DNA of 64,000 nt. Origin: Dermanyssus gallinae (Eukaryota > Arthropoda > Arachnida > Mesostigmata > Dermanyssidae). The translations under genes were made by a program, and so were the position numbers. The notes beneath the pieces are model-generated. The model did no database searches, had not been told where the DNA came from, and saw only the letters and a list, made by a program, of their open reading frames with translations. The stretch covers positions 50,724 through 114,723 of the forward strand of contig QVRM01002211.1 of NCBI GenBank assembly GCA_003439945.1, read 5' to 3'. Positions 1 to 11,260 of this stretch are shown here, piece after piece (position 1 is the first letter of the stretch; each line of letters begins with the position of its first letter).

Positions 1-129
1 CCTAAATGCTAGCCACTGTTGGCTGTCAATCATGGGTATATTCCGATATGCCAAGTACAAAGTTGGCTTGTAGTTGCAAAGTTAATACATAATATGATTC
101 GTCAGTTGATGTGGTTAGTTAAAGTCACT

Positions 130-430
130 TTTACGGACTGAAAAACGGGTTGGCTGTCCGTTTATCAGATTTTACCGCCGTACCGATAGTGTCTACCGAA
201 GTTTCACCGGTTCGATCTGGTTAGATGTTGATCGAATTTTCTTTAAGCGATGCCCATTGAGAATAGATAATAAACCATAGACCGCCGAGAGTCAGCGGCC
301 ATGCTGCTGCCATAAGAACTGTTGGGAAAACCCTGATAGATCTTAACATGTCCGGCCCTTGGTGCATTGAAGATATGCCGCACGGCGACTTCAAGCCCGT
401 AGGGGACGGAGGATAGTCTAGGAATGATAC
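130..430 (+). mobile_element. SINE-A, copy 1 (tRNA-derived)
   Basis: This dispersed repeat is shared collinearly with about 26,031–26,215 and, at its 3' end, with about 11,840–11,920. The shared blocks include TTGATCGAATTTTCTTT, a segment rich in CCGCCGAGAGTCAGCG and an AACTGTTGGGAAAACCCT-like block. The 5' part carries GGTTCGATCTG, which fits a Pol III B box (GGTTCGANNCC-like). I infer a tRNA-derived SINE. The boundaries are approximate because no clean target-site duplication was found. Confidence 0.55.
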
Positions 431-1496
431 TGCGGCTTAACTCAGGGTTAACATGTAGGCTTGATATTAAGAACAAGAAATATAAGAGACCCCTTTGTAG
501 GGACTTTCCCGAAAATTTGGTTGTGATATATCTTTACTTCATGGAAGAGACCTCATAGTGTTTTGGCATGATCGCACAAGTAAATGCAATTTTTGATTTG
601 ACCCTCTCGAGCCGCTCAGTGAGGCTTTCGTTCAACACTTGTCCCTACTCTGTTCTCGACTAAGAAGCAGCCTGTGCGTGGTTCTGTTCACCTGCTTTTT
701 CTGCATTGGGGCCGTTTTACCATGAACCTTTTCAGGGATAAATTTTTAAGACGATATACATCGGTTTGTATGAACTAACCGCCATCACCCACCGTCGCAT
801 TTGTAAAATGTCTGTCCAGGCATTTTGCGGCCCTTTCTAAGATCTTGTCTTTGAATTATCGTCTCTTGATTTTTTTTCAAATGTTAACAGAAAATACTGT
901 ATCCATTGGTGTGGAGTTGAATTCGGTCTTGTCATGGCATGGATAGAGTCTTTCTTGGTTCGTTTTGTTGGACATAGTCGAGCAAATGAAGCCATCAGAG
1001 GGAAGCAATCCAGCTGGCCACCAAGGAGATTAGGCAAAACCAGTACTCCCTGATTTAAAAAATGATACAGCGTTAAACACGGCTTGCTACTTACCGACTC
1101 GCGAAACTGCTAACGGAGCATGATGGCTGGTGTCCGCAATATTTACATAGCATTGGTAAAACGGAGTACTTCTTCCGCCGTATGTGTTCGTAATTCAACA
1201 GCCGCTGACGATGTAATTGGCACTCCTATAAACTCTGCGTTTTTTTCAACCGAGCGAGAACTACTGGCTCGAAACCTAAGACTAAAAAATTATCTGGCAT
1301 ACCAGGCTCTTTTAGAGGCGCTTCTCAAGAATCACTCGTTCTGATTTACGGTAAGAAGGTACGCAAAATTTGCCCACGAGGCAAAAATAGTCGCCGTGCA
1401 AGGTCGATCAGTCTTGATGGTAAGATACAGTGGCCAGATATAGTAATCTCGAGAAGACAGTAGTAGATTTCTTTGCTCCGTAAGGCCAATAATAGT

Positions 1497-1662
1497 TGTG
1501 TACGGTTTTTCATGTCATGGCCGATTTTTTTTAGTGCACTCCGGCTTTTACCTTGTCTAAGAACCATGAAAACCAATTTAAGAGTGTCCAGTTCAGGACT
1601 CGAACCTGGACCTCCCGAATGCAAGGTAAAGGCTTTGCCACTAAGCCATTTTGCTCGGTTGG
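1497..1662 (-). mobile_element. SINE-B, copy 1 (tRNA-derived)
   Basis: On the minus strand this copy has an A box, TGGCTTAGTGG, and 40–50 nt downstream a perfect B box, GGTTCGAGTCC, which is the arrangement of a tRNA promoter. The head is followed by a body shared with copies at about 23,817–23,995 and 54,580–54,750, including a segment reading as ATGGTTCTTAGACAAGGTAA. The head region around TTGCATTCGGGAGGTCC resembles a tRNA anticodon arm and variable loop. It is the best preserved of the three copies for promoter boxes. Confidence 0.7.
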
Positions 1663-2354
1663 AGTGGATTTGTGAGAATGCTTACCTGGTAGGCCTACTA
1701 CGACTAAAGGCCAGCGTTATTTGTATAGGTAAACGACTTTGTAAGTTAGCTAAAGTCAAGATTTTCAAAGCTGTTTCACGTTTACGGTTTTGCCATTTAC
1801 TCTCTCTTAAGCTTAAACTTACTATTTGGTTGCAAACATAAAGGATAGCTCAGACAAGTTTATCTACGAAAATACGAAAGCAGGCAACGGCGGGGGGTAA
1901 CTAGGGGGTAATGGCAGGTCACCGCACGAGCGGCGTGGTTCTTTCCCGAGCCACCGCTGGGGTTGATTGCGAGTATAAATTTATATATAAATATGTATAT
2001 ATATATATATATATATATAATATGTAGTAGCTTTTTTAAATCCTAAGGTTAAGCCTATTCGTGAGCGCCAATGACGCTGAGTGTCGGTTGAGTCAACTCA
2101 TCGCCGTTCCGGTTATGATTATTGTGCTTCGATTGTATTTGGCATCCATCGCAAATCACCGTCGAATAATAAACGGTAACGTGGGCACAGTGTGTCACAT
2201 TTCTAAGGGCCGCACGACCTTCAACGACCGACCGGTACGGCGGACAATTCATTGTCTATTCGGCGCCAACAAGCCCTGACGCATATCGAGACGCGTTTCC
2301 GCATTTGGCAGAGCGCAAGAGCGTGCTCACCGATCGTGCAACGCACGTACAGCC

Positions 2355-5300
2355 TATCACTGCAGCAGCAGCAGCAGCAAACAGAATTGCGTGTACATGC
2401 AGTTTTTTTCTCTCGATGTACCGTGTACAGGGTAGCCTGTCGCTGATCACCCTTAAGTCCCTGTTGCTTGTTGAGGCGTCGTAGACAGTAACGTAACGGT
2501 AACAACGACTTCGCACGGTGACGGTGCAGCTATGTGGTATGACTTCAGTGTCATTATCAGCCTTCTATGTCTGCACGTTGGTTTTGTGCCTGTGGCAAGT
2601 CAACGATTACAGCAGCGGCAGCCGCAGCAGCAACAACAGACGCCGCCGGGCCGGGCTGGGCTAGAAGGACTAGAGACTAGGATAGGGTTCAGATGCATGC
2701 GTTCTGCGGTATATGTACACATCGTTGTCGTCGGAGCAATTATGGACAGGGCGCAGAACACGATGCTACACGTAAAGGGTGTAGTTAACTACGGTCAACT
2801 ACTACTACTACTACTATTACTATTATTACTATTTCTACTATTTCTACTACTACTACTAGTACTGTTACTACCGCTATTTCTACTTCTACGTCCCGATAAC
2901 TTACGGGATCTGCTACGCTAACGTAACGGAGACGTGTGTTGGTGACCTCGGCGCAGATGCTCAACCTAAGCCATGCGCATGAATATTCGTGCAAAAAAAA
3001 ACGAGAGAAACAAAACCCCAACACAGAATAGTGTCGACTAAACAACTAATTGGTCTATGGGTTCTATTCGCCCGCCTGTATATAGTCTGCGACTGTCGGC
3101 TAAAATCGCCGCGTCGGCCATAGTATGCTATGGTAGTCTCGGCTTTGGATCAACAACAACAACAACAACAACAACAACAGCAACAACAACAACAACAGCA
3201 GCAGCAACAACAGCAGCAACAACAACAACAACAAATACGGCAACAGCAACGCGAGACGGCGTACTGTCTCAAGCGTACGCTTAGCCCCGGCTCATGGGAG
3301 CCGCAATTCTGGCGGCCGTGGTAGACGGCAGCTGTTCGAGTCCTGTTCGTGGACCGCAATGGCTGTTGCCACTGGCAATGACTCTATAGTGGCTGGCTAT
3401 GATGATGATGATGGTGATGATGATGATGATGATGAGGATGATAATGATAATGATGATGATGATGATGAGGATGAGAATGATGATAATGATGATTCTGAGG
3501 AGGAGGTGTATGTGTGCGTATGTGTTGATCTGTTGGCCGTCGTCTGTTGGTCTGTTCATATGTCTGTCTGTGCAAACGGCCCTCAAGAATTGAACGACCC
3601 TCAGACTCACTCCGAGTGATCATCATCGTAAGGGCTACGCCGCCGCCGCCGCAGCAGCAGTCGCGGCCAACAGCAGTACCAGCTTCGCAGCAGCGTCAAC
3701 AACAGTACTAAAAGAGGGAATGGAAACTGTGCCCACTCCTCCACCCCACCCCCCCCCCCCCCCCTCCCACTCCCCCGTCGATCCTCCTCCCTCCTCCCCC
3801 CCGCCAAGACTATTTGTTGCGCTGCCGGTCGCGCCATAGTGTATTGGTAGTATACATAATCCTAAGGGTAGTAGCGATACTAGCTGCTGCTGCTGTTGTT
3901 GTTGTTGTTGATGTTCAAGTAGCGGCAGATCGTGTGGGAGGCTCGCTTGGCGTAGCGTAGCGTTGTTGTTGTTGCTATTGGGATTGTTGTTGTTGTTGTT
4001 GATGTTGATGTTGATCTTGATGCTGATGTTGTTGTTGCTGCTGCTGCTGCTGCTATTGCTCATAGTGTTGCGATCAGTGGTGCGCGCAGACGTGCGCAAG
4101 AGGCCTATCTATCTCGACGCACGCAGACACATACATGGACGGACGGACGGACGAACGAACGGACGCCCAACGGCGCCGCTACCGACGCATCGACGCTGCT
4201 GATTCAAGCTGCCGTCTGGTACCGCCGGTAGCGTATGCATGCTTGCTTGTGGTGAAGTCCCAAGAAGCAGGGCTGGGCATGCCGGGAGAGGGCTGGGAGG
4301 GGGGGGGGGGGACGGGATCTCGTCGTCGTCGTCGTGGTCGTCAACATGTCTTGTCGCCACTGCTTGGGATGGCCATACTGGTGGGGCTACGGGGACAACA
4401 ACAACAACAGCAACAACAACAGCAGCAACGGTGGTGGCGGCGGCGGCGGCAATGGCAGTGACTTCTTGAGTCAATCGTACGCCGATATGCCGCTCTACGT
4501 CGGCGTATTGCGGCGGTTCCGACCGCAAGCGACTGGGTAGCACCGGCAGTAGCCGTAACAACAACAGCAACAACAACAACAACAAGAACTACTACAGCAA
4601 CAACAACAACAACATCAACAACAGCAACAACAACAACTACTACAGCAACAACAACCACCACAACAAGAACAACTACAGCAACAACAACAACAACAACCAC
4701 AACAACAATAGCGGCATCACCAACCAGCCTACGGGCTCCCAAAACCCTCCTTACCCGATCCCAACGTTTCGCGCTACACGATTCATCTGTTAGACAGCCA
4801 GGGTACACGTGCAGTGGAGGAACGAACATACAAACGGACGAATGAGCTCCCACCGCCTTTGCCAATGATGATGATGGCGATGATGGCGATGATAATGATG
4901 ATGATGATGGTGATGATGATAACCATGATTATGATGACAATGAATAAGGGTGCGTGTGCTGCTGTTGCATGTAGACGGCAGCCGGGGTACGGGGTTGTTG
5001 TTGCTGCTGCTGCTGCTGCATGAAGAACGCGTTTTCGCGCTGAAGCTACCACCGATCGTACAGCTGCTGCTGCTTCTGCTGCTGTAGCTGACGTGCAGGC
5101 CGCGCTCAAAGCCACGCGTCAACCCATTCTGTGCTGGTGTACGGCCGGCGTGCAGTCGCCTCCCGTGTACACGCGACGTATGCTCAGTGCTAAAACAGAG
5201 GCAGACTTTATCCAAGCTGAACCCCTAACGGATACTACAACAACAACAACACCAATCTGTCGCCGCTGCCGTTGTCGCCGCGGGGATTGCTCCTCGACAA

Positions 5301-5490
5301 ACGGGAGAAGACCCCGTTTCGCATGACGACGTTGAAGACGACGACGACAGCAGCAGTGAGATAGAGATTTGTTGTGCTTTTGCGGTGCATTCGCGGCAGC
5401 TGAGGACAGCGCTGAGTGTGAAAGGCTTTTGTGCTCGCAATGCTTCGGTGTGTTTGATGCTGATGTTGTTGTTGTTGTTGTTGTCGTCGT
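2355..5490. repeat. Cluster of trinucleotide microsatellites upstream of dpy
   Basis: About a dozen separate arrays sit in 3 kb: CAG (about 2,362–2,380), CTA/TTA (2,800–2,880), CAA/CAG (3,150–3,245), GAT (3,400–3,495), a long C run (about 3,743–3,800), GTT/GTTGAT (3,960–4,056), a G run (about 4,297–4,311), CAA (4,395–4,430), a 150-nt CAA tract (4,555–4,715), GAT (4,865–4,945), CTG (about 5,000–5,020) and TTG (5,464–5,490). They create many spurious poly-Gln, poly-Leu, poly-His and poly-Met frames. The last array ends about 120 nt before the dpy start codon, so part of the cluster may be 5' UTR or promoter DNA. That is inference. Confidence 0.85.
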
Positions 5491-5610
5491 TTGGAAACTA
5501 CTACGCCGACCAACGGTGGGGCGGTCGAGTTAAAACGAGTTGAAACTCGTGTGAACACGTCTCCCGAGCGGCACCGCCACGCGAACCCCCGAGGGGTCTG
5601 GTCGGTCACT

Positions 5611-5857
5611 ATGAGGCCGACGCGCTCTGCGCGGCGAGTGAACGTTCGGCATTGGACGGCATTTCTCTGTCTAGCCGTCCTCTTAGCTAGAACCGCGTAT
5701 GCTTATAAGCGTCCTTCCGGAGGCATTGATGACGATGACGACGACGACGATCATAGGCATGTCAACGACGTAACGCCTACAACGCCGAAGACGGTGTTTT
5801 ACGACCCCCCTAGACCGCCACAATCTCAGCATCCTGGAATCTACCTTAGACAGAAAG
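5611..5857 (+). CDS. dpy: dpy exon 1: signal peptide and acidic tract
   Basis: The ATG at 5611 is the first ATG of its open frame and has A at −3. It begins [15 protein letters not shown], followed by the hydrophobic [16 protein letters not shown], a standard n-region/h-region signal peptide with cleavage expected after residue 31. An eight-Asp run and a Pro-rich stretch (residues 35–80) follow and have no recognised fold. The exon ends CAGAAAG before GTAATA (phase 1). The split Asp codon is completed by exon 2, giving a continuous reading into the first EGF. The transcription start and any 5' UTR exon are not identifiable. Confidence 0.82.
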
Positions 5858-5907
5858 GTAATAACGGCTCGGACGCCATTTGCGCCTGTCACATGCAGGA
5901 ATGTATA

Positions 5908-5992
<85 letters not shown>

Positions 5993-7799
5993 TGGCAGTT
6001 TTAAGACGTTCGCAAACAAAATCCTCTAAGAAACTGAATGCGCGTAAAAGGCTCATCAGTGGTGAGAGTTTGAGGATTGCATCTCACTTTGAGTGTGATC
6101 TTAAGTATATTTAAACGACAGTTGTTGAAGTGCAAGTCATTTATTCCGTTTACTTTGCTTTCCGCTTTGCTATGGCTGCTTTTTTCGTAGCACGCGAGTG
6201 GCTGTCACTTGAGCTACAAAAATGTCTGTTAGTTTGTTCATCTTTACCTTAAAACAGCATCCGTCCGAGACAAGTCGGGCAGTGCCATTGTTTTATTGCT
6301 GTTCATATTTGTACAATAAGGGCGGTGGTAAATGCATAAACCTTTCCAGTATCATGACGTGCCAGGATGCCACAAGGTTTAAGAGTCGAATTGAATAGAT
6401 GCGATCAGTATAATGGTGCTTCTTAACTTATACACGCAGCATTGTTCTCCGGCACTAAGACAATTTCTGTAAAATAGAATTGAGACATTAGATTTGCTAT
6501 TTGGGCTGTGCAATGTCCTTACGCGTGGGAATTGTTGTCAAGGTCAATCGGTTGTGCACGGTGTTTCCGGTTATTTATTTAAATGTATAAAAAAAGTAAC
6601 GAAAAGCCAAATTTCAAGAACAATTGCGCGGAAAGGGTTTGGGTCGCACCTGTTATGAATCAGCACTTCTTACGGCAAAGTCGACGGCCTTTACTTAAAA
6701 TTCATTTATATATATTAGGGAGGAGTTTGGCCTAACTTTTGTTAGAATGGTAACAATAAGATAGCGTATACAATGTTGAGCATGACAAGATTATCTATCA
6801 TACTTATTTAAAATGGCATTTGGTAATTTAATAGTAAGCTGGTTATTGTACGCAGAGCAAAGAAGACCCAGTTCGGCTATGTTGATTTTTTTAGGGCCTA
6901 TGTCGCTCAAATGAAGCTCGCTGTATCGTACAACAGTCACCGGAGTGCTAAAGACAGTTTTAAACGTTAAACAGACCTATAGTGTTTGAACACAAAATTA
7001 TAGGCTCCCGTGGCATTACGTCACGTTACATGCATAACATGGTAACGTGACCTATGTGCTTATGTGTGGTGGTATTTCTGTCTACATCATCACATCAATC
7101 AGTAGCCTAACACACGCGGAAAAGAATGATCATTTTGACAAAAGTGTCTTTCGCGGGATTGCTGCGCGTAATTGCCCCCGTATTCTGTATTGGTTTTAAT
7201 CCGAAGATTCGAACTCGGCAAAATTCGAACTCGAATTTAGACTGAAATAAGATGGTGGTGGTAGCCTCCTATTGAACACTTAACATTTTTGGTGCATGTT
7301 TTTTTGAAAATCAATATTGTGTGTTTATTCTTTTTCTCCTCGTGGTATCTGTGGGCGACTCGGGTGTACGAGCATTTCGCGTATAGTATGACTATGACGA
7401 TGGTGATGATGCTGCTGCTGCTGCTGTGGATAATAATGATGATGATGATGATGATGATGACTGTTCGGACATAGTGGACAAATGTTCGGCAATGTCCGCG
7501 GCCTACGTACAGCCGCCAGTCAGTAATCGGCATCGCGAGCAAACTGAGCGAGCGAAAAGTGTGGGCCGTAGCGATGAATCTTTTTCTGTGTGCTGGTGCT
7601 GCTGTTGCTGTTGCCGTTGCTGTTGCTGATAATAAGCATACTCATCGTACAGTAGTTGGTTGACTGTATGACGGGGCCGTCCCATACGCCAACCCTATCC
7701 ACTGTCCCAACTATCAACCATCACCACCACCACCACCACGACCGCTAGTACTACGATCATCATTATCGCCATCATTGTCATCATCATCATCAACAACAC

Positions 7800-7856
<57 letters not shown>

Positions 7857-8705
7857 CACAACAACAACAACAACAAGAATACACACCAACAGCAACGACG
7901 ACGACGACGACAACAACAACAATAACACAGTGGTGTATGAATCCTACTAACTATTCAATCAAATCAAAATGTCCCCTGTTGTTTTTTTTCCTCTAGCCCA
8001 ATTAGCATGTTGTTCCTAAGCATCAGTTGTTGTCGATGTTGTTGTTGTTGTTGCTGCTGCTGCTGCAGCCGCAGAACAACAGATGCAGAAACAACAGCGG
8101 CTTTCGATGCGGCAGTGACATGTTGTTGTTGTTGTTGTTGTTTTCGCCGCCTGGGCGTAGATACATGTATTTCTTTTATTTCTACTCTTGCGTGCTTCTA
8201 AGTGGGAAGAATGGAATTTCCTCCGCCTACCAGCGTCAGTTTGGCGCATAGACGACACGCACGCAGAAATTGCGTCATCTGCTACAGAGGCCATAGTCAG
8301 CAATTTTTTTCGTAGTGGTTGGTGGCGATGGCGGTCGTGGTGGTGGATGTGGTGACGCCGATGAATAGACAGACATCGGGGCACTTATCACTGCGATTCG
8401 TTCGGCTGTACTTCTACTCTCAATGTAGCACCTGTATGTCTATGCGTTTGTAGGCGATGACTGATGCTCTATGGCGGCCGCCTGCTTTTTTTTGCTGCTT
8501 TGTCGCAGTGCCGAGTCCCAACGACAACGCACAAGTAACTACTTGAATTAGGCAAACAGAGATGAGTGCCCAGCCACAGCCATACAGCCGTTCATAGTTC
8601 ATAGTTCTTCTTACGGCATCGTGCCGTAGTCGGTAGTGGTGGCGTTACGTGAGCGTGCCGCTTATAGCATTGCATGTACTGCCGTTATGCGGTTTACGGT
8701 TTATG

Positions 8706-8742
<37 letters not shown>

Positions 8743-11227
8743 TGACTATATACCTAACAAAGGTGTTAATAAATGAATATATATATATATATGTTGCATT
8801 AGCTAGGCAACAACAAAGCAACAGCTACAACAACACTAACAACATGCAACAACAATACACAATAAAAACAACAACAACAATAAGAACAATATTCACATCA
8901 ACTGCAACAACACAACACAACAACGACGACGACCACAGCGACAACAACTGCAGTATCAAAGAGAGACGTTCATCGTTGCCTCACGTGACTTCCAAATAGC
9001 ACTTTTCTTGGGGAACGTATCCTACACCTGCGTAGGAAAAATAGCGAATATAGCCAGTATCGAAGCTCTATGTTTTATTTTGAATGCGCTGAGCTTTGCA
9101 TCGTAAGTTTGAGGTCATATCGAAGATTGCAGTCGATAAGCTAAAATGTAACGCCTAGCATTAATTACCTGCGCACCCTCCAAATGGGACCCTCCGACAC
9201 ACCACAGATGCTGTTTTATCTAAGCGTACCTGTTGCGGAAGCAGTGCGCATACTACATACGGTAATGCGGATACACTCACGCGCAGTAAAAATCTACAGA
9301 ATACGCAAGAAAAAAACCGTATGCGTCTTTTACTTGTCACTACAAATCTGCAATGGTTTACGAAACAGAAGTGTGCTGACTGAAAGACCCCTTAGAAAGA
9401 TTTCATTACACACATGTTTGCACTATTCGGAGATGGGCGGGTCTTCACTTCAGCTGAGGCTTGTGGAAGGAGCGATAGATTCACGTAGGGGTAAAATGAT
9501 GTTTCATTAAAGCTAGAATAACATCTAGCCTATGAACTATCAAACTAAACGAAAGAGCAAAACCGTCAAAAAGATCACGCAATTGGCATACTTTACTACA
9601 AGCAACGTTTGTTTAACCTAAATTATATTTAAAAAATAAAACAATTAACAATTTGGAAGGTGCCAAAAGACAAAATACAGGCAAACAATTAGACGTCTAT
9701 TAGATATATCGAATACTGATTATCGTACTATTGATTTTCGTTTTCATATTGATTATTTGTCTATCTGGGAAAATACTTTCCGTATTTTCGATCAGCAGTT
9801 TTGCTCTGACTCATATTACTCTTGTATATGGTCATAGTATTTAAGGCCACACACGGCTTCAGCTGTAACTTGACCTTCAATGTTTGTATCCAATGTTTAA
9901 TGCTGCAATGATGCTCTATTTTTCACGTATTTAAATAATATTGCTTGCATTGTTTTAGTGCATGCAAAAATGGGTACGCTCGTATTGCGCTGCTCCGCTG
10001 TTCCATGCTAAGAGGTTAGATTTTGCTGTTCGTCAAAAATCACTCACGCAACGAGTTGTCTATCGAAATGGACACTTGCTCTCCTATGATCTCTATTCAT
10101 TGTTTACGCGTCTTGTATATACTCTTTGTATTTGAGCTAATGATACTGCCCGTTTTTATGAAATTCTATGCTCTCGTGTATCCAAGCATGTTATCTGCAC
10201 CAAGTTATCAAAGCTTAACTGGCCAATTACCTCATTTAATCATCGTTGTACGTATACATACGTATATTTGAGAAGGGTGGTACATTTAACTGGTTGGTCA
10301 CGATTTGTTTAGTTATTTTTGACGCCTCATCGACAGTACACACTTTAGCACACGCTAATATATATATATATATATATATATATGGGATCATGTGTAACAC
10401 TTAACATGAGGCAATAGGTTCGCATGGGTTTTGGAATTTTCAAGGAAGTACTGCTGTATTTAATATAGTACGCGCCGTTAGACAATATTTGGGACTATTT
10501 CACCGGGTCCAAGGTGGTGCTGCCTTTCCATAAGTGTGTGTGCGGCGTGTGGGTGGTGTACGAGCATGATGGTGGGCATGGACATCCATCTACGTGTGGC
10601 GTCTATTTGTGTATGTCGTATGTTTGTGTATGTCGTATGTATGTTTGTGTAGGCGTGAGTGTGCGTATCTCTGTTAGTGTGCGTATCGGTAGACGGTGTT
10701 GTATCGTTGTCGGAACGAACGAGTATTTTGTGTTTTTCTGTGCTAAGCGGATGGTGATGCTGAGCGAGTGGTCATCATCTTCGTCGTCGTCGTCGTCGTC
10801 CGTGTTTCTCTCACGATGACGCTACCGCCGTTTTTGTCACGACAACAACACCAACAACAGCAACACCAGCAGCAACAACAACAACAACACCTGCCGATAC
10901 GCTGCGTTGTTGTGGTTATTGTTGTTGCTGTTGTGGTTGTCGTTATTGTTGTTGTTGTTGTTGCTGTTGTTGTTTCTTTGTTGTTGTTGTCGTTATTGTT
11001 GTTGTTGCTGTTGTTGTTTCTTTGTTATTGTTGTTGTTGTTTTAACGGTTGATCATCATTATCATCATCATCATCCTGCTGATGCTGTTGACGTTGACGA
11101 CCGACCACACATTGCCATTGTGTCATTGCGACCGGAGATGGGTGGCAAACATGTGTGAAGGCTCACTCTCATCTCGCTATCCCGCGCACGGTATCCGTGA
11201 CAGAGGCCCGACACAGAAGCGGTCGCT

Positions 11228-11260
<33 letters not shown>

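Larger units (their letters stand above)
1..2300. other. Upstream intergenic region
   Basis: I find no convincing gene here. The longest open frames are under 125 codons, show no recognisable domain, and one of them (1473–1841) overlaps a SINE copy. The identifiable content is one SINE-A copy (about 130–430), one SINE-B copy on the minus strand (about 1,497–1,662) and a (TA)n tract near 1,994–2,020. The stretches 440–1,490 and 1,665–1,990 show nothing I can name. Confidence 0.5.

Noticed and set aside
1580..1665. Functional tRNA gene on the minus strand
   Set aside because: A and B boxes are good, but the acceptor stem does not pair and the sequence continues into a repeated body found at two other sites, so it is a SINE head.
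2532..2921. 129-codon plus frame with a signal-peptide-like start
   Set aside because: Its second half is a CTA/TTA microsatellite giving poly-leucine, there is no conserved domain, and hydrophobicity at the start is not enough evidence.
3130..3324. Poly-glutamine, poly-histidine and poly-methionine frames in the 2.3–5.5 kb region
   Set aside because: Translations of CAA/CAG and GAT arrays in all frames and strands, with no non-repetitive coding sequence attached.
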